From JAWVZU01 sp033722075 (GTDB lineage: Bacteria > Pseudomonadota > Gammaproteobacteria > Xanthomonadales > SZUA-38): a DNA stretch of 8,845 nucleotides. The translations under genes were made by a program, and so were the position numbers. Shown in pieces: positions 1 through 6,371 of this stretch. A model generated the notes under the pieces. That model made no database searches, was not told the DNA's origin, and saw only the letters and a list, made by a program, of their open reading frames with translations. The stretch lies in contig JAWVZU010000167.1 in assembly GCA_033722075.1 (NCBI GenBank), positions 1-8,845 on the forward strand, read 5' to 3'. How positions within the stretch are numbered: position 1 is the first letter of the stretch; the number at the start of each line of letters is the position of its first letter.

Positions 1-70
1 AATGCAGACGCAGAAACCTGCCCTTGCCTTCGCGGCCGGCGTCGTTTTCACTACTCAGTTGGATTCAGCC

Positions 71-76
71 AAGGAG
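71..76 (+). promoter_or_regulatory. Shine-Dalgarno site of the SDR gene
   Basis: AAGGAG sits 7 nt before GTG at 84. It is the only strong ribosome-binding site near the 5' end of this reading frame and decides the start in favour of GTG at 84 over upstream alternatives. Confidence 0.7.
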
Positions 77-83
77 TGTGGAC

Positions 84-1025
84 GTGGCCTATAGCGCGGA
101 TATCGCCAACTTCGAGTTCGGCCCTGACTTTCAGGAGGCTTTTGCGGGCAAGCGGGTATTGATCACCGGGTCGGGAAAGGACGGCGGCCTCGGCCAAGGG
201 CTCGCGCTGGCAGCGGCGGCCAACGGCGCCGAGGTGGTCGGCGTGCATTTCCACAGCAGCGCCCGGGACGCCTTCGACCTGGTCGACGCGATCAACCAAA
301 AGGGCGTCAAGGCCTTTGCCCTGCAGGCCGACGTGACGAGCCTGAATGACCTGTGGGCTTCCCGAAGCTATATCATCGAGCAGATGGGCGACCGCACGCC
401 CGACCTCATCGTCTGCAATTCGGGGTTGTCCGAAAAAGGCTATCGCTTCGGTCGTGCCCTGCCGCATATCGAAGGTGAGAGTCTTGCCATGCGGCGGGCC
501 CGGGTGCGGCAGACCTTCATGGATCACCTGGGCGAGAGCCGGCAGGTGATGGACACCAAGATCAACGGGTTCGTGTCCTGGACCCATCTGTGGGCGGGCG
601 AGGCGGTCTACCACAAGGACCCGGTTCAGTTTCTCTATGTGTCGTCGATGCAGGCCATCGAACCCGGCATTGCCGTGCCCGGGTACGTCGTCGCCAACTG
701 GGCGGTGCTGCGCCTGCCGGAGGTGTTGCGGGTCAACCTGGGACGCGATGCGGAACATGTCAGCGCCTGCTGCGTCATGCTGCCGTTCATCCGCACCGGC
801 ATGACCGAGGAATATGCCGACAACCCGAAGGTCTTCGGTCGCTGGCAGCCGCGTATGCTGGAAACCCATGAGGCCGCCCGCAGCATCAGCCAGCTCCTGG
901 TGCGTTCCCCGCAGGAGACCAACCTGGGCAACTACAAGCTGAACGTTTCAGGCACCGCCGATGCGCTGCAACTCGCCTGGTCGAAGGTGAAGTTGGAGGT
1001 GGCCGAAGAACAGGTGGATTGGTGA
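84..1025 (+). CDS. SDR-family (short-chain dehydrogenase/reductase-like) protein with altered active site
   Basis: A 313-aa Rossmann-fold protein of the short-chain dehydrogenase/reductase family. Visible family features, numbered from the GTG start, are the glycine-rich nucleotide-binding motif TGSGKDGGLGQG (about 28-39), an ADVT motif with Asp83, CNSG (111-114) in the place of NNAG, Ser188 in VSSMQ and Tyr201 exactly 13 residues later. The expected catalytic Lys of YxxxK is Asn205 (YVVAN), so classical SDR catalysis is doubtful. Residues 130-175 form a longer linker than in FabG-like enzymes, and the protein is longer than the usual 250 aa. The glycine-loop region loosely recalls ketoreductase domains of fatty-acid synthases; that is inference and the substrate is unknown. 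GTG at 84 was chosen because AAGGAG lies at 71-76 with 7-nt spacing; the open frame continues upstream through a TTG at 24, which lacks such a site. It converges on parB across a repeat-rich gap. Confidence 0.85.
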   Translation: MAYSADIANFEFGPDFQEAFAGKRVLITGSGKDGGLGQGLALAAAANGAEVVGVHFHSSARDAFDLVDAINQKGVKAFALQADVTSLNDLWASRSYIIEQMGDRTPDLIVCNSGLSEKGYRFGRALPHIEGESLAMRRARVRQTFMDHLGESRQVMDTKINGFVSWTHLWAGEAVYHKDPVQFLYVSSMQAIEPGIAVPGYVVANWAVLRLPEVLRVNLGRDAEHVSACCVMLPFIRTGMTEEYADNPKVFGRWQPRMLETHEAARSISQLLVRSPQETNLGNYKLNVSGTADALQLAWSKVKLEVAEEQVDW

Positions 1026-1097
1026 GGGGGGTTCAGGATCTGCTTTTTCGCGATGGCTCAAGATCAGCCTGTCCGCGATCGCCCTCAGGAAGTCATT

Positions 1098-1120
1098 CCC
1101 TCTCCCTCCGAGGGAGAGGG
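1098..1120. repeat. REP-like hairpin, first copy
   Basis: A perfect 10-bp inverted repeat, CCCTCTCCCT / AGGGAGAGGG, with a 3-nt loop. It is followed by TCAGGGTGG. Read on the minus strand it gives CCACCCTGACCCTCTCC, which resembles the CCTCACCCCCGGCCCCTCTCC of the copy at 1294-1332. The two copies therefore face opposite ways. From memory, CCTCACCC...CCTCTCCC...GGAGAGGG hairpins are common intergenic repeats in GC-rich Gammaproteobacteria. No T run follows, so it is not an obvious terminator. Confidence 0.65.
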
Positions 1121-1160
1121 TCAGGGTGGAAGACAGGAAAGGGTCGCCTTGGGGGGCCTA

Positions 1161-1269
1161 AAGCGGGAACCATGAAGGCGTTAAGGCTTGAAGGAGGCAA
1201 TGGGGTACCTGGAAACCTCTCGGCTGCTCTCCTTCAGGTCGTCATGTCTTCATGGTTACGCCTTTTTTT
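1161..1269 (+). repeat. Long imperfect stem-loop ending in a T run (dispersed palindromic repeat or terminator-like RNA)
   Basis: Arms 1168-1197 and 1228-1257 pair in exact register (coordinates sum to 2425). Of 30 positions, 23 are Watson-Crick pairs, 5 are G-U wobbles when read as plus-strand RNA, and only 2 are mismatches. The outer 10 bp, AACCATGAAG / CTTCATGGTT, are perfect. The stem can extend outward through 1161-1165 and 1259-1264 with small bulges. The loop is 1198-1227 and contains the palindrome GGTACC. Seven T residues follow at 1263-1269, so a plus-strand transcript from the SDR gene could terminate here. On the minus strand the wobbles become C-A mismatches, so the fold favours the plus strand. 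I recall AACCATGAAG/ACATGAAGG-type palindromes as dispersed intergenic repeats in beta- and gammaproteobacteria, but cannot verify this. Confidence 0.65.
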
Positions 1270-1307
1270 CGCGGTTGCCGTTGGCAGGAAAACCACCTCA
1301 CCCCCGG

Positions 1308-1368
1308 CCCCTCTCCCCGAGGCGGAGAGGGGAGGTCGAAGCGTCTCTCCCCGAAGCGGAGAGGGGAG
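1308..1368. repeat. Tandem pair of hairpin repeats
   Basis: Two direct copies of a 24-bp unit, 1311-1334 and 1345-1368, differ at one base (1321 G versus 1355 A) with a period of 34. Each unit is itself a hairpin. The first stem is CCCCTCTCC (1308-1316) with GGAGAGGGG (1324-1332); the second is CTCTCC (1345-1350) with GGAGAG (1358-1363). Both have 7-nt loops, CCGAGGC and CCGAAGC. The first copy is preceded by CACCTCACCCCCGG, the same leader type seen inverted after the hairpin at 1098-1120. It is probably a REP/BIME-like intergenic repeat and carries no gene. Confidence 0.7.
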
Positions 1369-1373
1369 AAAGG

Positions 1374-1396
1374 ACGTTTCCGCGGAAACGTTTTTT
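1374..1396 (+). terminator. Rho-independent terminator (perfect palindrome plus T6) between convergent genes
   Basis: An exact 18-bp palindrome, ACGTTTCCGCGGAAACGT, occupies 1374-1391 and runs into TTTTTT at 1391-1396. It suits transcripts arriving on the plus strand from the SDR side. On the minus strand the hairpin is followed only by CCTTT, so termination of parB mRNA, which stops at 1432, would be weaker. The core also resembles a parS site in its outer bases (GTTTC...GAAAC) but lacks the CACGTG centre. The terminator reading is preferred. Confidence 0.65.
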
Positions 1397-1431
1397 GGGT
1401 TATCTCGCAGCCTTCAGGCACCAAAGCGCGA

Positions 1432-2304
1432 TCAGTTGATCTTCTCGAGGATCCCGTCGAGTTCGTCCAGGCTGTTGTAGCTGATCACCAGCTGGCCTTT
1501 GCCCGAATTCTTGTGCTGAATGTTGACCTGGGCGCACAGCCGCTCGGCCAGGTCATCCTGCAGGCGCCGGATATCCGGATCAATGCGTGACGGGGTCGGG
1601 GGCGGCTTCCTTTCCTCGGTGCTCTGCAGCCGGCGGACCAGCTTTTCGGTTTCGCGAACCGAGAGCCCGCGGGCGGCGACGCGCTTGCCGGCGTCGATCT
1701 GGTCCTGGCCCTGTAGGGCCAGCAGTGCTCGGGCATGGCCCATTTCCAGCTTCCCCGCCTCGATCAGCGCCTTGTTCGGCGCCTCGAGCTCCTGCAGGCG
1801 CAGCAGGTTGGTGACCGCGGCCCGCGACCGGCCGACGGCGCGGGCGGCTTCTGCATGGGTGAGGTCGAATTCCTCGATCAGGCGTCGGAGTGCGCCGGAC
1901 TCTTCCAACGGGTTGAGGTTCTCCCGCTGGATGTTCTCGATGAGGGCGACCGCCACGGTCTGCTGGTCGGACAGTTCCCGAACGACCGCGGGGATGGTGC
2001 GCAGTTCGGCCAGCTGGGCGGCACGCCAGCGGCGTTCGCCGGCGATGATTTCGAACATGTCGGACGAGATCGCCCGCACCACGATCGGTTGCACCACGCC
2101 CTGGGCGCGAATGGAGTCCGCCAGTTCGTCGAGCTTGCCCGGATCCATGCCGGTGCGCGGCTGGTAGCGCCCGGGCTGGATGGCTTCGATCGGGATTTCC
2201 CGGAGGTCGCCGTCCCCCGTCTTCGAGCCCCTGGGCCGGTCGTCCGAGGCTGAACCCAGAAGCGCGTCCAGTCCCTTGCCGAGGCCTCGCTTGCGCGCCG
2301 CCAT
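1432..2304 (-). CDS. parB: Chromosome-partitioning protein ParB
   Basis: A 290-aa ParB/Spo0J-family CTPase that binds parS sites, spreads as a sliding clamp and stimulates the ParA ATPase during chromosome segregation. The N-terminus has the conserved RKRGLGKGLDALLG motif (4-17), the probable ParA-interacting segment. The ParB/sulfiredoxin-like domain follows with QPRT (48-51), the CTP-binding GERRWRAAQ (89-97) and ENIQREN (123-129). A helix-turn-helix lies at about 138-160 (LTHAEAARAVGRSRAAVTNL), and GHARALL (189-195) follows. The C-terminal dimerisation domain ends in LDELDGILEKIN. The length is normal. The ATG overlaps the parA stop codon by one base (TGATG), indicating translational coupling. 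A stem-loop-rich gap separates its 3' end from the convergent SDR gene. Confidence 0.97.
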   Translation of the reverse strand: MAARKRGLGKGLDALLGSASDDRPRGSKTGDGDLREIPIEAIQPGRYQPRTGMDPGKLDELADSIRAQGVVQPIVVRAISSDMFEIIAGERRWRAAQLAELRTIPAVVRELSDQQTVAVALIENIQRENLNPLEESGALRRLIEEFDLTHAEAARAVGRSRAAVTNLLRLQELEAPNKALIEAGKLEMGHARALLALQGQDQIDAGKRVAARGLSVRETEKLVRRLQSTEERKPPPTPSRIDPDIRRLQDDLAERLCAQVNIQHKNSGKGQLVISYNSLDELDGILEKIN

Positions 2305-3089
2305 CAGTGGGCCCCCGCGGCCTGCAGGCGCTCCCGGCGGAGCATTTCGCCGGCCAGGCCAAGGTAGGCAATGGCGCCACGGGAGGAAGGATCGTAACAG
2401 ATCACCGGTTCGCCGTGGCTGGGCGCTTCGGCCACCCGGACATTGCGTGGCACGATGGTTCGATACACCTTTTCTCCGAAGTGCTTGATGAGTTGATTCG
2501 AGACTTCGTTGGACAGGTTGTTGCGGACGTCATACATGGTTCTGAGCAGTCCTTCCAGCTGCAGGTCCGGATTGACCGCCTCACGGATCCGCTTGACCGT
2601 ATCCAGCAGGGAAGTCAGGCCCTCCAGCGCATAGTATTCGCACTGCATGGGAATCAGCACCCCGTCGGCGGCGGTCAGCGCATTGACGGTCAACATGTTC
2701 AGGGCCGGCGGACAGTCGATCAGGATGTGATGGTAACGATCGCGCACCGGATCGATGGCGTCCCGCAGACGGCGCTCGCGCGCCAGCATTTCCATGAGCT
2801 GCACCTCTGCCGCCGTCAGCGAGGTGTTTCCGGGCACCAGGGAAAAGCCCAGTGCCTCCAGCTTGATCTGCGCTTCGTCGATGGTGGCGTCGCCCAGCAG
2901 CACTTCACCACTGGTCAGGTCGACGGCACGACTGTCGACCCCGCATCCCAGGGTGGCGTTCCCCTGGGGATCCAGATCGACGAGCAGCACCCGGCGGTTC
3001 GCCTCGGTGAGAGCAAACGCCAGGTTGACGCAGGTGGTGGTCTTGCCGACCCCGCCCTTCTGATTGGCTACTGCGATGACTCGGGCCAT
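2304..3089 (-). CDS. parA: Chromosome-partitioning ATPase ParA
   Basis: A 261-aa ParA/Soj-type ATPase that binds DNA as an ATP dimer and acts with ParB to separate chromosome origins. The deviant Walker A motif KGGVGKTT (11-18) has signature Lys11 and Lys16. Walker A' is LLVDLDPQGNAT (35-46) and Walker B is ILIDCPP (122-128, Asp125). There is no N-terminal helix-turn-helix extension, matching short chromosomal ParA rather than P1-type plasmid ParA. The frame is open well upstream, but ATG at 3089 begins the family's usual MARVIAVANQKGG, and the upstream part is only an open frame inside rsmG. This start lies 22 nt inside the rsmG 3' end. No strong Shine-Dalgarno is visible, so translation is likely coupled to rsmG. 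Confidence 0.97.
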   Translation of the reverse strand: MARVIAVANQKGGVGKTTTCVNLAFALTEANRRVLLVDLDPQGNATLGCGVDSRAVDLTSGEVLLGDATIDEAQIKLEALGFSLVPGNTSLTAAEVQLMEMLARERRLRDAIDPVRDRYHHILIDCPPALNMLTVNALTAADGVLIPMQCEYYALEGLTSLLDTVKRIREAVNPDLQLEGLLRTMYDVRNNLSNEVSNQLIKHFGEKVYRTIVPRNVRVAEAPSHGEPVICYDPSSRGAIAYLGLAGEMLRRERLQAAGAH

Positions 3090-3712
3090 CGGTGATATAT
3101 CAACAAGTTCCTGTCTGCTTCCAATCCCGGCACGTCCAGTCTGGCGCACCGTTCGTAATCGAATCCGGTCGCTTCGGGCACGGTTTCCGGCTTGCGTCCG
3201 ATCATCGCATACACCGCCCCGCCGGGCTTGCAAAAAGGCCTTACGGCAGCCAGCAATTCGACCGGCTCGGCGAAGGCTCGCGCGACGATCCCCGGAAATG
3301 GCCCCGCTGTGCATGTTTCGAGCCGCGACTCGATGACCTGCACGTTGTCCAGGCCCAGCTGTCGCACCGCATGCCGCATGAAGCGCGCCTTCTTGCCGTT
3401 GGCGTCCAGCAGCACGAGCGACCGCTCCGGCTGCAGAATGGCCAACGGAATCCCCGGCAGTCCGGCGCCCGAGCCGACATCCAGCAGTTCGCCGGGGTCG
3501 AGCCACGGCAAGATCGCGGCGCTGTCGAGCAGATGCCTGACGACCATTTCTCCCGGGTCCCGGACCGCGGTGAGATTGTAGGCCCGGTTCCATTCGGTCA
3601 GCTCGCCGAGATAAGCCAGCAACCGGTCTCGCTGGGCCTCCGAGGTCCGGATTCCCAGCGAATCCAGACCAGCGCGCAGTACCTCAGCGTGGCGACGGAG
3701 CTCGGGATTCAT
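3068..3712 (-). CDS. rsmG: 16S rRNA (guanine527-N7)-methyltransferase RsmG
   Basis: A 214-aa SAM-dependent methyltransferase (GidB) that makes m7G527 in 16S rRNA. Loss of this enzyme is known to give low-level streptomycin resistance. Family motifs are WNRAYNLTAVRD (41-52), HLLDS (60-64), the SAM-binding LLDVGSGAGLPGIPLAIL (76-93), LLDANGKKARFMRH (101-114) and IVARAFAEP (132-140). ATG at 3712 was chosen over an in-frame ATG at 3766 because it gives the usual length (E. coli about 207 aa) and is preceded by GGAAA. It is the first gene of rsmG-parA-parB. In many bacteria mnmG lies just upstream, but here a divergent DUF945 gene does. A possible minus-strand promoter, TTGCAT-17-AATACT, lies in the 105-nt gap but is weak. 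Confidence 0.96.
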   Translation of the reverse strand: MNPELRRHAEVLRAGLDSLGIRTSEAQRDRLLAYLGELTEWNRAYNLTAVRDPGEMVVRHLLDSAAILPWLDPGELLDVGSGAGLPGIPLAILQPERSLVLLDANGKKARFMRHAVRQLGLDNVQVIESRLETCTAGPFPGIVARAFAEPVELLAAVRPFCKPGGAVYAMIGRKPETVPEATGFDYERCARLDVPGLEADRNLLIYHRWPESSQ

Positions 3713-3817
3713 GCCGTTTCCATGCCCGGGGCGCCACAGTATTCTTTCTCCGCAGGTCGGATGCAAGCCTGACGCGCATCTGTTAAAACGAGGTCTGCAT
3801 CATCTTGCCCGCTGTCC

Positions 3818-5023
3818 ATGCGTCGAATCCTCATTATCTTGATCCTCGTGGCGGTGGCCGTGCTGCTTGCCCTTCCGGCAGGCGTCGGTTTCGCGCTCGC
3901 CCGGGTGTTGCCCGCTCAGGTCCAGCAGCTTGATGAGCGTATTTCGTCCCATCAGATTCGTATCGCCCACTTCGAACGAGGCTGGTTCGGAAGCCGACTG
4001 GCAATCGAGGCGGTCAGCGACGCGGGGGCCGACTTCGGCGCAGACGTCGTGCTTCAGCACGGGCCGCTGCGGATGGCCCTGCTCTCCGGCGACGGTGGCA
4101 TCGATCTCCTCGAAGACGCCGGCTCGACACCGATCGCTCAATTTCAGTTTCGGCTCGAGCCGCGGCTGGAACTCACCGGCCAGCTGACCCCCGCGGACGG
4201 GTCCGGCACGGTCTCCTTCGAGACCCGGGAGCGATTCAGCAGGACGACGCTGACCCTGGACGACATAACCATTGCAGGCATGGTCGAAGACCTGGACGGC
4301 TCGGTTGATCTTGCGCACACCGTTGAGTCGGGACGGGTCTTCGAAGCTGATCTGGCGGCGACCGCCTGGTCCGCGGAGGACGGATTGGGGGCGCAGGACG
4401 TTACGGTCGAGCTTGAAGTCAGCCGCTCGGGCGAGGCCCTGGGGGCGGATATGACTGCGACGGCCGGCCGGCTGGACACGCGCGACCAGGGGACCTGGAT
4501 TGATCTTGCCGGCGCTTTCCACGTCGAGCGGCTCCACGCACCGACGCTGGCCCAGCTTGTCCGGGCGCTTGGAAAGCCGGATGCGCAGGCCATGGCCTTT
4601 ACCGCCCTCGGACCGCTGCTTCTGTTCTCGCCGCGGATCGAGGTCCTCCGGCTCCAGGCCGCGTCCCCGGACGGCGGCATCGTCAGCGTCGACGGCAGCG
4701 CGCGGTTCCTGCGACCGCCGAAACCGGACTTCATTACCGATTTCAGCCGCCTGGCCCGGGTGCTGAGCGTCGATCTCGAGGCCCGGCTGGGGGCCCAACA
4801 GGTGCAACGGTGGGCTCAGGCCCGGATCGACCGCGAATTTCCCACGCTGGCCGACCCCGAGCTGCGCCGGCAGTTCGAAGAGCAACTCATCGCCGACCTG
4901 CTGGCCGAAGGACTGCTGGAAAGGGACGGGGCGGGCTACGCGATCCTGGTGGACTATGAACCGGATCAGCTGCGGATCAATGGTCAGCCCCGGCCGCTGC
5001 CGGATTGGGCCGCGTCCCGGTAG
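3818..5023 (+). CDS. DUF945 (YdgA-like) family protein, membrane-anchored
   Basis: A 401-aa protein matching the pattern of the DUF945/YdgA family, whose function is poorly defined. It starts with a strongly hydrophobic segment (about 4-30, RRILIILILVAVAVLLALPA), likely an uncleaved inner-membrane anchor or signal. The large remainder would be periplasmic. Family hallmarks are HFERGWFGSRLAIE (51-64) and VVLQHGPL (77-84). The rest is rich in beta-strand-like alternating patterns. The final 60 residues include DLLAEGLLERDGAGYAILVDYEPDQLRINGQP, typical of the family's end. No clear Shine-Dalgarno precedes ATG 3818, but the hydrophobic start fits. It is divergent from rsmG and overlaps the convergent carbonic anhydrase-like gene by 40 nt. 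Confidence 0.85.
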   Translation: MRRILIILILVAVAVLLALPAGVGFALARVLPAQVQQLDERISSHQIRIAHFERGWFGSRLAIEAVSDAGADFGADVVLQHGPLRMALLSGDGGIDLLEDAGSTPIAQFQFRLEPRLELTGQLTPADGSGTVSFETRERFSRTTLTLDDITIAGMVEDLDGSVDLAHTVESGRVFEADLAATAWSAEDGLGAQDVTVELEVSRSGEALGADMTATAGRLDTRDQGTWIDLAGAFHVERLHAPTLAQLVRALGKPDAQAMAFTALGPLLLFSPRIEVLRLQAASPDGGIVSVDGSARFLRPPKPDFITDFSRLARVLSVDLEARLGAQQVQRWAQARIDREFPTLADPELRRQFEEQLIADLLAEGLLERDGAGYAILVDYEPDQLRINGQPRPLPDWAASR

Positions 5024-5511
5024 CGGGCCGCCAGACGCACATAATGGGCTGCCGAATAGTGCAGCCGTTCGACGTCCTCGTCGGTCAGTTCCCGAACCTG
5101 GCGGGCCGGGCTGCCCCGCCACAGGGTACGCGGCGGGAGGGTCTTCCCCGGCGGAATGAGGCTGCCGGCTGCAATCAGGCACTCGTCCCCGACCACGACA
5201 TCGTCGAGCAGGAGCGCGCCCATGCCGACCAGGCAATAGTCGCCGACGGTGCAGGCGTGCAGCACCGCACGGTGTCCTACTGTGACGCCCCGACCAACCA
5301 GTAGCGCCCGGCCTCCCGGCGAATAGGGTCCGTCATGGGTCACGTGCAACACGCTGCCGTCCTGGATGGACGTGGCTGGACCCACTACGATCCTCTCGAC
5401 ATCGCCCCGGGCCACTGCGGTCGGCCAGAACGAGGCATCTTCTCCCACGGTCACATCGCCGATGACCACTGCATCCGGGTCGATGTAGGCGCTGGGGTGG
5501 ATCTGGGGCAT
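4984..5511 (-). CDS. Gamma-class carbonic anhydrase-like hexapeptide-repeat protein
   Basis: A 175-aa left-handed beta-helix protein of the gamma-carbonic anhydrase/YrdA-PaaY-CaiE group. The trimeric fold is indicated by successive hexapeptide turns from IDPDAVVIGDVTVGEDASFWP (10-30) to VVVGDECLIAAGSLIPPG (105-122). The three expected zinc ligands can be assigned to His56 (VLHVTHD) and to His80 and His85 (VGHRAVLHACTVGD, the GHxxxxH pattern). The metal site therefore looks intact and activity on CO2/bicarbonate is possible, although many YrdA-type members have no shown activity. WRGSPARQVRELT (131-143) and the C-terminal helix also match the family. ATG at 5511 gives the usual MPQIHPSAYIDP start; the open frame upstream lies inside fghA. 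It sits 23 nt after fghA, so it is probably the last gene of that operon. Confidence 0.93.
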   Translation of the reverse strand: MPQIHPSAYIDPDAVVIGDVTVGEDASFWPTAVARGDVERIVVGPATSIQDGSVLHVTHDGPYSPGGRALLVGRGVTVGHRAVLHACTVGDYCLVGMGALLLDDVVVGDECLIAAGSLIPPGKTLPPRTLWRGSPARQVRELTDEDVERLHYSAAHYVRLAARYRDAAQSGSGRG

Positions 5512-5534
5512 CTTGCCGGCATGGGGACGCACGC

Positions 5535-6371
5535 TCACGGCAGCCGCTCGGCGAGAAACCGCAGGTGTTCCTCGATGAAGGTGGCAATGAAGTAATAGCT
5601 GTGGTCGTATCCCGGTTGCTGGCGGACCTGGATCGGCAGGGCGATCTGCTCCAGCAGACTTTCCAGGCGCCAGGTCTGGAGCTGCACTTCCAGAAACTGG
5701 TCCGCGTCGCCCTGATCGATCAACATCGGCGGACAGGCCGAAGTCTTCTCGATGAGGCGGCAGGCGTCGTATTCCGCCCACGCCGCAGCGTCCTTTCCGA
5801 GATAGTTGGTAAAAGCCTTCTGACCCCACGGAACTTCGCTGGGCGCGACGATCGGCGCAAACGCACTGACCGCGGCATACCGGTCGGGGTTCTTCAGGGC
5901 AACGACCAGCGCTCCGTGACCGCCCATGCTGTGGCCGGAGACAGCCCGCTGCGTGCGGGATACTGGCAGTTCGGCTTCCACCAGCTCCGGGAGTTCTTCG
6001 ACCACGTAATCGTACATCTGATAGTGCCGGTTCCAGGGCGACCGGGTCGCATTGACGTAGAAGCCCGCACCCAGACCGAAGTCCCAGTCGCCTTCGACGT
6101 CATCGGGCACGTCGTCGCCCCTGGGGCTCGTATCCGGCATCACCAGGATCAGGCCGAGTTCGGCGGCGACCCGCTGGGCGCCCGATTTCGTCGCGAAATT
6201 CTGGTCGTCGCAGGTCAGCCCGGAAAGCCAGTAGACGGCGGGACATTCCGAGGTGCCCGCCGCCGGCGGGAGAAACACCGAGAACGTCATTTCGCAGTTG
6301 CAGGATCGGGAGGCGTGCGAATAGCGGACCTGTCGGCCCCCGAATGCCCGGACCTCGGAAAGCTGCTTCAT
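5535..6371 (-). CDS. fghA: S-formylglutathione hydrolase
   Basis: A 278-aa esterase-D-type alpha/beta hydrolase that cleaves S-formylglutathione to formate and glutathione, the second step of glutathione-dependent formaldehyde detoxification in the cytoplasm. The catalytic triad is readable: Ser148 in GHSMGG (146-151), Asp224 in DQGDADQFL (219-227) and His257 in GYDHSYYFI (254-262). SGLTCDDQNF (50-59) carries the conserved Cys54, and YDYVVEELP (120-128) is typical. The length matches the E. coli FrmB/YeiG and human ESD family. Its ATG overlaps the stop of frmA by one base (TGATG), implying translational coupling to the enzyme that makes its substrate. Confidence 0.97.
   Translation of the reverse strand: MKQLSEVRAFGGRQVRYSHASRSCNCEMTFSVFLPPAAGTSECPAVYWLSGLTCDDQNFATKSGAQRVAAELGLILVMPDTSPRGDDVPDDVEGDWDFGLGAGFYVNATRSPWNRHYQMYDYVVEELPELVEAELPVSRTQRAVSGHSMGGHGALVVALKNPDRYAAVSAFAPIVAPSEVPWGQKAFTNYLGKDAAAWAEYDACRLIEKTSACPPMLIDQGDADQFLEVQLQTWRLESLLEQIALPIQVRQQPGYDHSYYFIATFIEEHLRFLAERLP

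Noticed and set aside
2..94. Plus-strand open frame ending in TAG at 92-94 that could be the 3' end of an upstream gene overlapping the SDR start by 11 nt
   Set aside because: Only about 30 codons are visible, third-position GC is not distinctive compared with the other frames, and the peptide matches no family I know.
1019..1480. Plus-strand open frame running through the gap between the SDR gene and parB
   Set aside because: It consists largely of hairpin repeats, has a low-complexity Arg/Ser/Gly/Pro-rich translation, and runs antisense into parB.
3713..3817. Intergenic region between rsmG and the DUF945 gene considered for DnaA boxes or an origin
   Set aside because: No TTATCCACA-like repeats or AT-rich unwinding stretch are present; only weak promoter-like matches were seen.
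3800..5236. 478-codon minus-strand open frame opposite the DUF945 gene
   Set aside because: Its composition is Arg/Gly/Pro/Gln-rich with no recognisable domain, while the plus strand gives a coherent DUF945 protein with a hydrophobic N-terminus.
6255..6272. GC-rich palindrome around CCCGCCGCCGGCGGG considered as a hairpin or regulatory site
   Set aside because: It lies within fghA coding sequence and is explained by GC-rich codons for Pro-Pro-Ala-Ala-Gly.
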